A stretch of DNA of 64,000 nt from Orenia metallireducens (GTDB lineage: Bacteria; Bacillota; Halanaerobiia; Halobacteroidales; Halobacteroidaceae): NCBI RefSeq assembly GCF_001693735.1, contig NZ_LWDV01000008.1, positions 350,357 to 414,356 of the forward strand, written 5' to 3'. Every line of letters begins with the position of its first letter. Within the stretch, counting starts at the first letter, position 1. Of the stretch, positions 17,721-25,706 are shown in pieces. Under the pieces are notes generated by a model. It ran no database searches and was not told where the DNA came from. It worked only from the letters and a program-made list of their open reading frames with translations. Made by a program: the position numbers and the translations under genes.

Positions 17721-18522
17721 ATAACAACATCCTTTATTTAGAGATTACTTATAAAAGTATATTAAATAAAGGTAATAATATTCAGAGAAAAATATTCCAT
17801 CTTTATTCCTTTCATAATAGTTTTTAGTTATTACATATATTTATAGTAGGTAAAATTATTAGGTTTTGCCTAATGGCGAGTTACGTTTTCAGCCCAAGGC
17901 TACTTCTTCGGGTTTGAACAGATAACCCTTCGTGAAATTTTAATTTTTATGGTTCTCCTACGGAGCGTCCTTAATGAAAAAGTAACTAAACCTACGGGTT
18001 CATTCTTAAATTTATTACGAAAGGTTTTTAGTAAAAACCTTAGGGAACCCTTCGTGATCCTACAGGGAATATAGTGTAATTCCCTTTCGTGCAAAGCCAG
18101 TTCAATCAAGAAGAAAATATACCTACGAGTCTAACCTACAGGTTTAAAAAGCAAACCCTTCGTGGTAAACCCGATCAAGACTTTCAGTGGCAGAGCCGAC
18201 TCACTACGCAATCAACACTTTTGAGGTTAATAAATTTGAAAGTTCTGATTCAAAGATTAACTTAAATTTATTATTTCTTGAGAATGCTTGCTTCGTTCAA
18301 ACATTAATTTTCTTCGGCTTAAAACCATTCAATTATTAATTTTTGATTTAATCTTTTCCATTTTGAAAAGTGTCGATATCTATTGAGATAAATTTACTTA
18401 AATTTTCAAATTCTAAAATTTATTATTAGAATTTATTCATTAAATACTTTTTTATTAATGACAAAGTTATAAAGAGTTATTCCTCTGCATAAGTACTTAG
18501 CAGAGAAGGAGGCGATTAATAA
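17721..18522. other. 802-bp non-coding region with an array of mini-hairpins
   Basis: Contains no credible gene. Between about 17885 and 18200 short hairpins with different stems are repeatedly bounded by CTACG/CTACA or CTTCG on the left and CCTTCGTG on the right: 17907-17934, 18059-18091 and 18135-18164. CTCCTACGGAG at 17955-17965 is a minimal version. The rest (18200-18522) is AT-rich and holds the promoter for the deacetylase operon. Confidence 0.6.
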
Positions 18523-19299
18523 ATGGATATAAAGTTGACTAAAAAAGATTTGCTGGTCTTTTGTGTTGTGTTAAGTGTGACCTTCTTTTTATTGGGTCTA
18601 TTTGTTAGTGATACTTTTAATAATCCTGCAATTAGAGTTAGTAGTAATAAATTGGTTCCAATCTATAAGGTAGGTACTGAGGAGAAGAAGGTGGCGATTA
18701 CCTTAGATGGAATGTGGGGGGCTAAAAATACTCCTCGCTTATTAGAGATTTTTAGGGAGAATGATGTCAATATTACCTTCTTTTTCGGTGGGAATTGGCT
18801 AGAGGAGTATCCTCATTTGGTAAAAGAGATAGCTGCTAATGGTCATGAAGTTGGTAATCACAGTTATACCCATCCTCATATGGCTTCTTTAAGTGCAAGC
18901 CAAATTGAAGAGGAACTAAATAGAACTGGTGAGATTATTAAGAATTTAACTGGCAAGCAACCAACGGTATTCCGTCCACCCTTTGGTGAGTATAGCAATC
19001 AGGTAATTAAGAGTTGTGATAAGTTAGGTTATTATCCGATTCAGTGGAGTATAGACTCTTTAGATTGGAAGGATGTGAGTGTTGATTTTATAGTTAAGCG
19101 TGTTCTTGATAATTTAAGTCCTGGAGATATAGTTTTAATGCATAATAATGCTAACAATACTCCAGAAGCTTTGACTAGATTGCTTCCAGAGTTAAAGAGG
19201 AGAGGTTATGAGATTGTACCAGTCTCTGAACTGATTTATAAAGATAATTATTATATTGAAAGCCATACAGGAATTCAAAAGAAGAGAGGAGCTGAATAG
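18523..19299 (+). CDS. Polysaccharide deacetylase, PdaB-like
   Basis: One N-terminal membrane segment (~12-30) and a NodB domain (~60-245). Motif 1 reads AITLDGMWG: the general-base Asp is kept and the second Asp of TFDD is replaced, as in PdaB-type sporulation deacetylases. Motif 2 is GNHSYTHPH (HSxxH), motif 3 RPPFGEY, then SIDSLDWKD and VLMHNN. It acts on peptidoglycan or another N-acetylated glycan outside the membrane, probably in cortex formation. It occupies the place of ylxY between pnp and ymxH in B. subtilis and is coupled to a second deacetylase two bases downstream. Confidence 0.9.
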   Translation: MDIKLTKKDLLVFCVVLSVTFFLLGLFVSDTFNNPAIRVSSNKLVPIYKVGTEEKKVAITLDGMWGAKNTPRLLEIFRENDVNITFFFGGNWLEEYPHLVKEIAANGHEVGNHSYTHPHMASLSASQIEEELNRTGEIIKNLTGKQPTVFRPPFGEYSNQVIKSCDKLGYYPIQWSIDSLDWKDVSVDFIVKRVLDNLSPGDIVLMHNNANNTPEALTRLLPELKRRGYEIVPVSELIYKDNYYIESHTGIQKKRGAE

Positions 19300-19301
19300 A
19301 A

Positions 19302-20039
19302 ATGTCTCGAAGGAAGGTTAGAATATTTTATTTACCTTTAAATAGAGATGTAATCTTAGGTTTTGTCGGACTTGTAATTTTATTAAGCTTTGGGTTTATT
19401 CATTTTGATAAGTCTAATAATATTAATGAACAGGCTGTATTTAGTCAACAGAATAAGCCAATTTATAATGGTCCTGAGGATAAGCAAGCTATGGCTTTAA
19501 CGATTAATGTGGCTTGGGGAGAAGAGTTTTTACCATCAATGTTAGATACCTTGGATAAATATAATGTTAAGGCTACCTTCTTTTTTGTAGGAAGATGGGT
19601 AGAGAAATTCCCTGATAAGACAAAAGAGATTCAGAAGCGGGGGCATGAATTAGGGAATCATGGTTTCCGACACCTTCATCCCAAACAGCTAGATAAAGAG
19701 CGCTTAATCAAGTTAATCAAAGATAATGAAGAGCTGATCAACAAGACTACTGGTTATAAGACTGACCTGTTTGCTCCACCTTATGGTGAGGTTGATGATA
19801 GAGTGGCTCAAGTAGCAGCAGAGATTGGTTATAAGACGATTATGTGGAGTGCTGATACAATCGACTGGCAGCGACCAGCACCTGATGTTATTATCAATCG
19901 AGTAATTGATAAAGCCAGTAATGGTGGAATTGTTCTGATGCATCCAACTAAGCCAACAGCAGAGGCTCTACCCCAGATTATTGAAAGGTTACAGAGTGAA
20001 GGATATAAGTTAGTAACTGTCTCTGAGTTGTTGGAGTAA
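19302..20039 (+). CDS. Polysaccharide deacetylase paralogue with altered motif 1
   Basis: One membrane segment (~15-33) and a NodB domain. Motif 1 is LTINVAWG: the catalytic Asp of TxD is Asn here, unlike the neighbour at 18523. Motif 2 is GNHGFRHLHP (HxxxH kept, Ser/Thr lost), motif 3 APPYGEVDD, then WSADTIDWQ and VLMHPT. Metal-binding His residues remain, so it may be weakly active or non-catalytic. Start 2 bases after the previous stop; VanW protein follows at 16 bases, forming one operon. Confidence 0.88.
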   Translation: MSRRKVRIFYLPLNRDVILGFVGLVILLSFGFIHFDKSNNINEQAVFSQQNKPIYNGPEDKQAMALTINVAWGEEFLPSMLDTLDKYNVKATFFFVGRWVEKFPDKTKEIQKRGHELGNHGFRHLHPKQLDKERLIKLIKDNEELINKTTGYKTDLFAPPYGEVDDRVAQVAAEIGYKTIMWSADTIDWQRPAPDVIINRVIDKASNGGIVLMHPTKPTAEALPQIIERLQSEGYKLVTVSELLE

Positions 20040-20054
20040 GGTGAGTATATAATT

Positions 20055-20921
20055 ATGGGGAAGAAGGAGGGAACTTTATATAATCTACAGAAGGGGATAA
20101 TAATCTTAAGTGTAATAATCTTGGTTGTTGTCCTACTTTTAGGATTGGTTGCTGAAGTAGATAGGTTTATTAGGATTATCTGGGGTGTAGAAAAGGGAGT
20201 TGTTTGGGAAAATCAAAATTTGAGTGGATATTTAAAAAAAGAGGTTAAGTCTTTAATTTATTATTATTCTAAAGATCATGTAGTATATCCAGTGGATGCT
20301 ACTATTGATCCTAAGAGTGGAAAGATTCTTTCAGAGATTAATGGTGAAATTATAGACATTACAGCCAATTTAGAGAGTATATTTAATGCTAAAGAGAATA
20401 CAGAGTTAGAATCGATTAAATATAAGATTAATCCGTATCTTTATCGCCAGGATTTAGAGAAGATAACTAAAGTTATTGGTATTTATAAGACTATTATAAC
20501 TGGAAGGAAGGAGAGAAGGGAGAATATTAGAGTAGCTGCTGAATTTATCAATAATCAGATAGTCTTAGCTGGAGATACCTTCTCTTTTAATGAAGTTGTA
20601 GGTCCTAGGACTAAAAAAAGGGGATTTAAAGAAGCCCCTGAAATTATCAATGGTGAATTGAGCTTGGGGATAGGTGGTGGAATCTGTCAGGTCTCTAGCA
20701 CCTTATTCAATGCTCTAGAAGCTGAGCAACTTGAGATTATAGAACGCCATACCCATTCTAGAGATATCAGTTATGTTCCTGCTGGCAAAGATGCTACTGT
20801 AGCTTGGGAGTATTTAGACTTTAAATTTAAGAATAACTTTACAAAACCCATTATTGTTAAATCGCAGATATTAGGGAATCAATTAATAATTAAAATTTTA
20901 GGTAGTAGTGAGTTAAATTGA
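20055..20921 (+). CDS. VanW family protein
   Basis: N-terminal membrane segment (~17-37) and a C-terminal VanW domain (~150-285) with FSFNEVVGPRTKKRGF, GGGICQVSSTLFNA and ERHTHSRDISYVPAGKDATV. VanW domains are found in envelope-anchored proteins of sporulating Firmicutes, with no firm biochemical function. It is the third gene of the deacetylase operon, consistent with a cell-wall or spore-envelope role. Confidence 0.88.
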   Translation: MGKKEGTLYNLQKGIIILSVIILVVVLLLGLVAEVDRFIRIIWGVEKGVVWENQNLSGYLKKEVKSLIYYYSKDHVVYPVDATIDPKSGKILSEINGEIIDITANLESIFNAKENTELESIKYKINPYLYRQDLEKITKVIGIYKTIITGRKERRENIRVAAEFINNQIVLAGDTFSFNEVVGPRTKKRGFKEAPEIINGELSLGIGGGICQVSSTLFNALEAEQLEIIERHTHSRDISYVPAGKDATVAWEYLDFKFKNNFTKPIIVKSQILGNQLIIKILGSSELN

Positions 20922-21014
20922 CAAGTTATAATGAAGAAGGTACAATTTAGTGAGGGGTGAAAACGCCTATTGTATTTCACTGCTCACTAACTATTGAAAT
21001 AGGAGGAGTACATA

Positions 21015-21254
21015 ATGAAGATTCAGATTAAGCGACTAAATGATAAGGCAATTATACCTAAATATCAGCATGGTAGTGTTGAGGATGCTGGAATGGATTT
21101 ACACTCTGTTGAAGCAGGAGTTATCAAAGCAGGAGAGTATAAAATCTTCAAGACTGGAATTGCTATCAGCTTACCTAGTGGATTTATGGGAAAGGTAGCA
21201 CCTAGAAGTGGACTAGCTTTAAAATATGGAATTACAGTTTTAAATGCTGAGGGT
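21015..21254 (+). CDS. dut: dUTPase, exon 1
   Basis: Encodes residues 1-80 of deoxyuridine 5'-triphosphate nucleotidohydrolase, which removes dUTP and makes dUMP. Visible are motif 1 (DAGMDLHS), motif 2 (PRSGLALKYGI) and motif 3 up to VLNAEG. The next codon is a stop if unspliced. The missing half resumes exactly in frame at 22323 ([11 protein letters not shown]), after a group I intron. AGGAGGAG precedes the ATG. Joined exons give 144 residues, the normal size. Confidence 0.92.
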
Positions 21255-22322
21255 TAATATTAAATAATAAATTTTGGGAGTATAAAAAGAAAAATGGAGG
21301 TATTAATATAAATAATTTCAATCCTAATCTCAAACTTTTTAAATAAAAATTAAATGAGTTAGGTACATTTAAGGAAATTGCAAATTATTATGGAGTAGAC
21401 CGACATAACCTCTTATAACTAAGACTTGGAGAGAATACGGTATGTCGGGTATATACTATTGATGAAAATTAGTTTGATAAGATTAATTTACCATAAAAAG
21501 AATATTTTATGGGGTTTATTATGGGAGATGGTTGTATTTATAATAGAAAACAGGGTAACTATCAAAAAATGATAGATATTGTCATTCATAAAAATGATTC
21601 TGAAATATTAGATATGTTTAAAGAAGAAATTAAAACTGAAAAACTTTATTTTATTTCGAAAGATAATATAGCAACACTTCAAATAGTAAGTGATAGGTTA
21701 TGTGATAATTTAATTTCACACAATATTCTGCCTAGAAAAAATAATAATCCTCAACCACCTAAAAATATACCAGACGAATTCAAGAGTCATTTTATCAGAG
21801 CTTTATTTGATAGTGATGGATGTATTTATAAAGGTGGAGATAGATTGTGTGATTACGAATTTCAATTTTGCGGAAGCAAAGAAATTGTTTCTTATTTTCA
21901 AAGTTTTTTAAAAGATTATGATATTAATTTAAAGATATATCAAGACAAAAGAAAAAATAAATACAATAATTCCCATTATTATATTAGGACACAAGTAATA
22001 AGTGATTTGCAACTTATCAGAAAATTAATTTATGATAATTCTCAAGATTTTAAATTAAAAAGAAAAAGAAAACTTTTTGATATTTTTTAGCCCTCATAAA
22101 ATCGCAGAATTAAGCGGGAAAGCCCTGCAATAAGGGTAACCCGAACCGAAGGCTGAATTTAAAAGTACAGTCAGGGGCAGAGCATAGGCGGTGAAACTTA
22201 AAATAAATGAGAATATAATCCGCCCACGAGGCTGCGACTCTTTGAAAAAGAGAAAAGATATGCCGAGCTTACAGGTAACTGTAAGAACTAAAGGATAAAA
22301 AGCCTTTAGGATAACAAAACTG
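21255..22322 (+). other. Group I intron in dut
   Basis: The 1068-nt insert begins after the U of GGU and ends with G, the group I rule. The 5' exon end UGAGGGU can pair with an internal guide GCCCUCA at 22090-22096, with U-G at the splice site (P1). The catalytic core lies in 22097-22322: GCATA (22182-22186) pairs with TATGC (22259-22263) as P7, the latter in an S-like AAAGATATGCCGAG. P9-type hairpins CTTACAG/CTGTAAG and CTAAAGG/CCTTTAG follow. The ORF sits in the P1 loop. Confidence 0.88.
21308..22090 (+). pseudogene. Decaying LAGLIDADG homing endonuclease inside the intron
   Basis: The open part (21509-22090, 193 residues) has two LAGLIDADG-type helices: GFIMGDGCI and RALFDSDGCI. Upstream in the same frame the protein continues recognisably (LGTFKEIANYYGVDRHNL, an HTH-like segment; FDKINLP) but is broken by four stops at 21344, 21416, 21470 and 21494, mostly where Lys, Glu or similar would be expected. 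The position where a start would lie after GGAGGT reads ATA (21308). The enzyme is probably dead or made only as a short form. Its stop codon G is the first base of the intron guide sequence. Confidence 0.75.
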
Positions 22323-22517
22323 ACTATTGATCCAGGGTATCGAGGAGAGATTGGAATTGTCTTGATTAATCATGGAAAGGAAGATTTTAAGGTCAATCAA
22401 GGTGATAGAATAGCCCAATTGATTATAGAGAAGTATGAAAGTGTAGAGTGGGAAGAGGTAGAAGAACTATCTGAGAGCCAACGTGGTGAAGGTGGCTATG
22501 GTCATACAGGAGTTTAA
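22323..22517 (+). CDS. dut: dUTPase, exon 2
   Basis: Encodes the C-terminal 64 residues: [18 protein letters not shown] (motif 3-4), [12 protein letters not shown] (motif 4) and the flexible motif 5 [10 protein letters not shown], which closes over the nucleotide. No start codon or Shine-Dalgarno of its own; expression requires splicing of 21255-22322. The reading frame joins that of exon 1 without gap. Confidence 0.92.
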   Translation, partial: TIDPGYRGEIGIVLINHGKEDFKVNQGDRIAQLIIEKYESVEWEEVEELSESQRGEGGYGHTGV

Positions 22518-22646
22518 TGTACAAAATTATAATTATTATTAGAGGGCACAGCAATGTGCTCTTTTTATTATGGTAATAATTAATATTTCATTCTATTACT
22601 AGCATAAATATAAAGTAGGTTATTTTTTGCTTGTCACATAATGGGG

Positions 22647-22948
22647 ATATTGCGATAGTTTTACTTCAGTGTATAGTGTAAAGTTGATAGTGGATAGTTA
22701 AATTCAAAAGCTCACACCTCACCCCTTAATCCCCTACGAGTAATACAGTTCAATTACTCTTCGTATACAACCAGTCTCTCCTTGACTAATGAGAGGGGAA
22801 ACTGTTTTTCTTCTTTGTTCCCTCTCTCCGGGTCTAGCGACCACTTCGCAATAAAAAACATTTCCTAAGAATAGGAGAGACCGGTTTTGTATGAAGGGTT
22901 GCTAAACCCTGAAAGGCTAGGGTGAGGTATGAAAAGTGTCGCAATATC
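22647..22948. repeat. MITE-like palindromic element, copy 2
   Basis: Begins ATATTGCGATAGTTTTAC and ends AAAAGTGTCGCAATAT; internal CTCACACCTCACCCC pairs with GGGTGAGGT. It is longer than copy 1 because it also holds a TCAGTGTATAGTGTA segment (also in the 60288 and 63204 copies) and a nested hairpin TACGAGTAAT ... ATTACTCTTCGTA (22736-22765) like those at 17.9-18.2 kb. Confidence 0.78.
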
Positions 22949-23086
22949 TATTTATTTGTATATACAACTTTTTCTAATAGTACAATTTATTAGTATGGTA
23001 TTATTTAAGACAGTAACAAGTAATAAAATATCTTTTTACTCGCAACTCATTACTTGTTACTCGTCATTAAAGTAAGGAGGGATATT

Positions 23087-23362
23087 ATGAATCTAAGTGA
23101 ATTAGAAGGAAAAGAAATAATAAATATTTATGATGGTAATAGAATTGGGATGATAGCTGGATCTGATTTAGTCTTTAATCCTAGAACTGGAGAATTGGAG
23201 TCGATTTTGATTCCTCAACATAGTGGGATATTGAGTATATTCAGTTCAGAGAAGTATCTATCTATCCCTTGGGACTCTATAATAAAGATAGGAGAACAAG
23301 TGATAATAGTAGATTTAAACTCTGATAACTACGAGCAATACTTTACCCAATTTGAATATTAA
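23087..23362 (+). CDS. YlmC/YmxH family sporulation protein (PRC-barrel)
   Basis: 91 residues from the ATG behind AGGAGGGAT (an upstream in-frame GTG lacks a ribosome site). The PRC-barrel pattern is visible: LSELEGKEIINIYDGNRIG, FNPRTGELESILIP, YLSIPWDSIIKIGEQVIIV. YlmC/YmxH proteins are conserved in endospore formers but have no defined activity; ymxH sits directly before dpaA in B. subtilis, and here too it precedes the dipicolinate block. Confidence 0.88.
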   Translation: MNLSELEGKEIINIYDGNRIGMIAGSDLVFNPRTGELESILIPQHSGILSIFSSEKYLSIPWDSIIKIGEQVIIVDLNSDNYEQYFTQFEY

Positions 23363-23417
23363 TAACTGCTCTGGATAGACTATAACTGTAGTACTAAATC
23401 ACAAAAAGGAGGTCATT

Positions 23418-24317
23418 ATGCCTCTATTCAGTATAGGAGATGAATTAAATATGGATAACAATAAGGTTGTAGGATTATTCCATCAAGAAGAGGAAGCAAA
23501 AAAGGCAGTGGAGGCTATTAAAGAATTGGGTATTGATGAAGGTAAAATATCTTTAGTAGTCAAGCAAAATCAAGATGATGATATGGAAGCAGGAGAGGTT
23601 GGGAATGTAGAAGATAAGCAGGATGAAAATGCTGAAGGAGAGATTTTAGAGAATAGTCAAGAAGTAGGTACTGATGCAGCAGAGATAGGGGGGGCTGGAC
23701 AGAATCTAGTCAATGCAGGTGCAACAGATGGAGCATTGGTAATAGACTCTTTGGCTAATGCTGGAACAGGAGATGCAGGATATGGAGAGAAGGATATGGA
23801 AGTAGGAGAGTTAGGTATTAAGGAAGATAATGAAGGTAATGAGAATGGTAAGGAAGCAGATATGGAAGCTGGGGGATTAGGTGTAGCAGGAGAAGCCATA
23901 GAGAAAGGTCAGGCTTTAGTAGATGGTACTGAAGTTGATAACTATGGTGAAGGTAATGATATAGAAGCAGACTATGTAGGAACAGAAGGTCAAAACCTAG
24001 TAGATGGTACAGCTCTAGGTGGAGCTTTAGGTGGAGCAGCTGGTTTGTTGGCTGGAGCAGGATTATTAGCTATTCCAGGGTTAGGACCAGTTCTAGCAGC
24101 AGGACCAATAGCAGCAGGATTGGCAGGATTAGCAGCTGGTGGGGTAGCTGGTGGATTGATTGATTATGGAATTGACCAGCAAGATGGTGAGAGATATGGT
24201 GCAGAGATAGAGAAAGGTAAGGTATTAGTAGCAGTAGAAGATGATGATGAAGAAAGATTAAATGATATTGCTGCTAAGCTAAAAGAATCTGGAGCATATG
24301 ATATAGCAAATCATTAA
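23418..24317 (+). CDS. Stress-protein-like glycine-zipper protein with acidic repeat insert
   Basis: The N-terminus (~14-50, KVVGLFHQEEEAKKAVEAIKELG) and C-terminus (KGKVLVAVEDDDEERLNDIAAKLKESGA) form the two halves of a general-stress 17M/YflT-like alpha-beta fold. Between them, residues ~195-250 are a glycine/alanine-rich glycine zipper (GALGGAAGLLAGAGLL). Residues ~52-195 are an unusual acidic, Gly-rich insert with degenerate repeats such as DMEAGEVG (55), DMEVGELG (126), DMEAGGLG (148) and DIEADYVG (181). The strong AAAGGAGG supports the start. Function unknown; membrane-associated assembly is possible. Confidence 0.7.
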   Translation: MPLFSIGDELNMDNNKVVGLFHQEEEAKKAVEAIKELGIDEGKISLVVKQNQDDDMEAGEVGNVEDKQDENAEGEILENSQEVGTDAAEIGGAGQNLVNAGATDGALVIDSLANAGTGDAGYGEKDMEVGELGIKEDNEGNENGKEADMEAGGLGVAGEAIEKGQALVDGTEVDNYGEGNDIEADYVGTEGQNLVDGTALGGALGGAAGLLAGAGLLAIPGLGPVLAAGPIAAGLAGLAAGGVAGGLIDYGIDQQDGERYGAEIEKGKVLVAVEDDDEERLNDIAAKLKESGAYDIANH

Positions 24318-24463
24318 AAGTATTGGTCTTGTTAAGTTAATTTAGAAAATATAATAAATTATCTTGACAAATAGAATAAAATATTAGAAAATATAATAAA
24401 TTACTGGACTTAATAATTTTTAAACTGTTATTTTTTATAAGTGAATATTATGTTAGGATTAAG

Positions 24464-24632
24464 ATTGAGGTGCAGGAATCATGAGTAGTTATGGGGAGCT
24501 AGCCAGCCTTGAACCATAATAAAAGGGGTTACTGCCGAAATCTAGTTTGCTTGGCTAAGCTAATTAGGTTGGGTCTGTACTTAATAGGTACAGAACTGTC
24601 ACTAGTCTTTCTAGTGGGGTGCTATCTTATCG
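24464..24632 (+). promoter_or_regulatory. Lysine riboswitch (L-box)
   Basis: The conserved core segments occur in order: GAGGTGCAGGAATCATGAGTA, TTATGGGGA, GCCGAAAT, GGTTGGGTCTGT, ACAGAACTGTCACTAG and GGGGTGCTATCTTA, which build the five-way junction that binds lysine. A terminator hairpin follows at once. It should switch off the dapB-led transcript when lysine is high. Confidence 0.9.
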
Positions 24633-24646
24633 CTATTTTATCTTGA

Positions 24647-24681
24647 TAAAGCGATTGGGTAGTACTACCAATCGCTTTTAT
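24647..24681 (+). terminator. Riboswitch-controlled terminator
   Basis: AAAGCGATTGG(G)TAGT pairs with ACTACCAATCGCTTT, followed by TATTATT. The left arm can alternatively pair with the upstream TATCGCTATTTTATC region, which ends the riboswitch aptamer. Confidence 0.85.
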
Positions 24682-24768
24682 TATTATGTTATAATGTAAA
24701 TAGTCATGAGTGAGAAGTGAAAATTATTTTCATTTCTTACCAGTCACTATAATTAAAGGAGTGAGAAG

Positions 24769-25563
24769 ATGAAGAAGATAATAGTAACTGGAGCCAATGG
24801 TAAGATGGGGCAAGAGGTTATTAGAATGATTAGTGAGAAAGAGGACTTTGAATTGGTAGGAGCTGTTGATGTTAGTGGTGTTGGAGAGGATATCCACCAA
24901 ATTTTAGGAATAGATGCTCCTGCTGTTAAGATAAGTGACGACCTAGCACTAACTTTAGATAATACTGACGCCAATGTATTAGTCGATTTTACCAATGTGA
25001 CGGTAGTTATGGATAATATTAAAATAGCTATTGAAAAAGAAATAGACGTAGTAGTTGGCGCTACTGGTATTACTGAAGTTGATTTAGATAATATTAAAGA
25101 GATGAATCAAGGTGCTACTAATAAGATAATTATTGCACCTAACTTTGCTATTGGAGCAATTTTAATGATGCAATTTGCTAAGCAAGCAGCCAAGTTTATG
25201 GATCATGTTGAGATTGTAGAATTACACCATGACCGCAAAATTGATGCTCCTTCGGGAACAGCAATCAAAACGGCTGAATTAATCAGTGAGAACCTATCTA
25301 AAGATAAGAATGAGATAGATCAGATTGAAAAGATTCCTGGAGCACGTGGTGGAGAGCATGATAATATCCATATTCATAGTATTCGTCTACCAGGTTTAGT
25401 AGCTCATCAGGAGGTTATCTTTGGTGGTTTAGGTCAGACCTTAACAATTAGACATGATTCAATCAATCGTAAGTCCTTTATGCCTGGAGTTGAGTTAGCT
25501 ATTAGAAAGTTAGATGAGATTGAAGGGGTAGTTTATGGACTTGATAATGTGATCGATTTATAA
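24769..25563 (+). CDS. dapB: 4-hydroxy-tetrahydrodipicolinate reductase, copy 1
   Basis: NAD(P)H-dependent reduction in the lysine/diaminopimelate pathway. N-terminal Rossmann motif TGANGKMGQEV, DFTNVTV, and the catalytic ELHHDRKIDAPSGTA with the His pair and Lys. The 264 residues are normal. AAAGGAGTGAG precedes the ATG. First gene behind the lysine riboswitch. It is closely similar to the copy at 27284 (shared EDFELVGAVDVSGVGEDIHQ-like segment), so the two are a recent duplication. Confidence 0.95.
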   Translation: MKKIIVTGANGKMGQEVIRMISEKEDFELVGAVDVSGVGEDIHQILGIDAPAVKISDDLALTLDNTDANVLVDFTNVTVVMDNIKIAIEKEIDVVVGATGITEVDLDNIKEMNQGATNKIIIAPNFAIGAILMMQFAKQAAKFMDHVEIVELHHDRKIDAPSGTAIKTAELISENLSKDKNEIDQIEKIPGARGGEHDNIHIHSIRLPGLVAHQEVIFGGLGQTLTIRHDSINRKSFMPGVELAIRKLDEIEGVVYGLDNVIDL

Positions 25564-25647
25564 ACCTAACTCTAATATAAAGTTGATTTTAACTTTGGAT
25601 TTAGCTTCAACTTCAAACTAAATAGAATTAATTCCCCATAGACAAGC

Positions 25648-25674
25648 ACACTTAAGTACCCTGTACATATAATG
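25648..25674 (+). promoter_or_regulatory. Candidate sigma-K promoter of dpaA
   Basis: AC (25648-25649) and CATATAATG (25666-25674) spaced 16 bases fit the mother-cell sigma-K pattern (AC, then CATANNNTA). The surrounding block GACAAGCAC ... GTACATATA.TGTTATTGATT is repeated at 28193-28236 before the second dpaB. B. subtilis transcribes dpaAB from sigma-K. Confidence 0.45.
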
Positions 25675-25706
25675 TTATTGATTAATTTAAGAAAGGGGGA
25701 TAAATA

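Noticed and set aside
17900-18109. A 69-residue minus-strand frame
   Set aside because: Lies entirely in the mini-hairpin array, has no ribosome site and low-complexity basic composition; the repeats explain the absence of stops.
17885-18200. Possible CRISPR array
   Set aside because: Repeated words are only 5-8 bases long, the units are of unequal length and the cores are self-complementary; no cas genes nearby.
21255-22322. Intein or simple IS insertion in dut
   Set aside because: A stop codon follows exon 1 at once, the inner ORF is in a different frame, and there are no terminal repeats or target duplication, whereas RNA core pairings of a group I intron are present.
23657-23899. Minus-strand frame opposite the acidic repeat protein
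   Set aside because: Low-complexity antisense of Gly/Ala/Glu-rich codons; no initiation signals.
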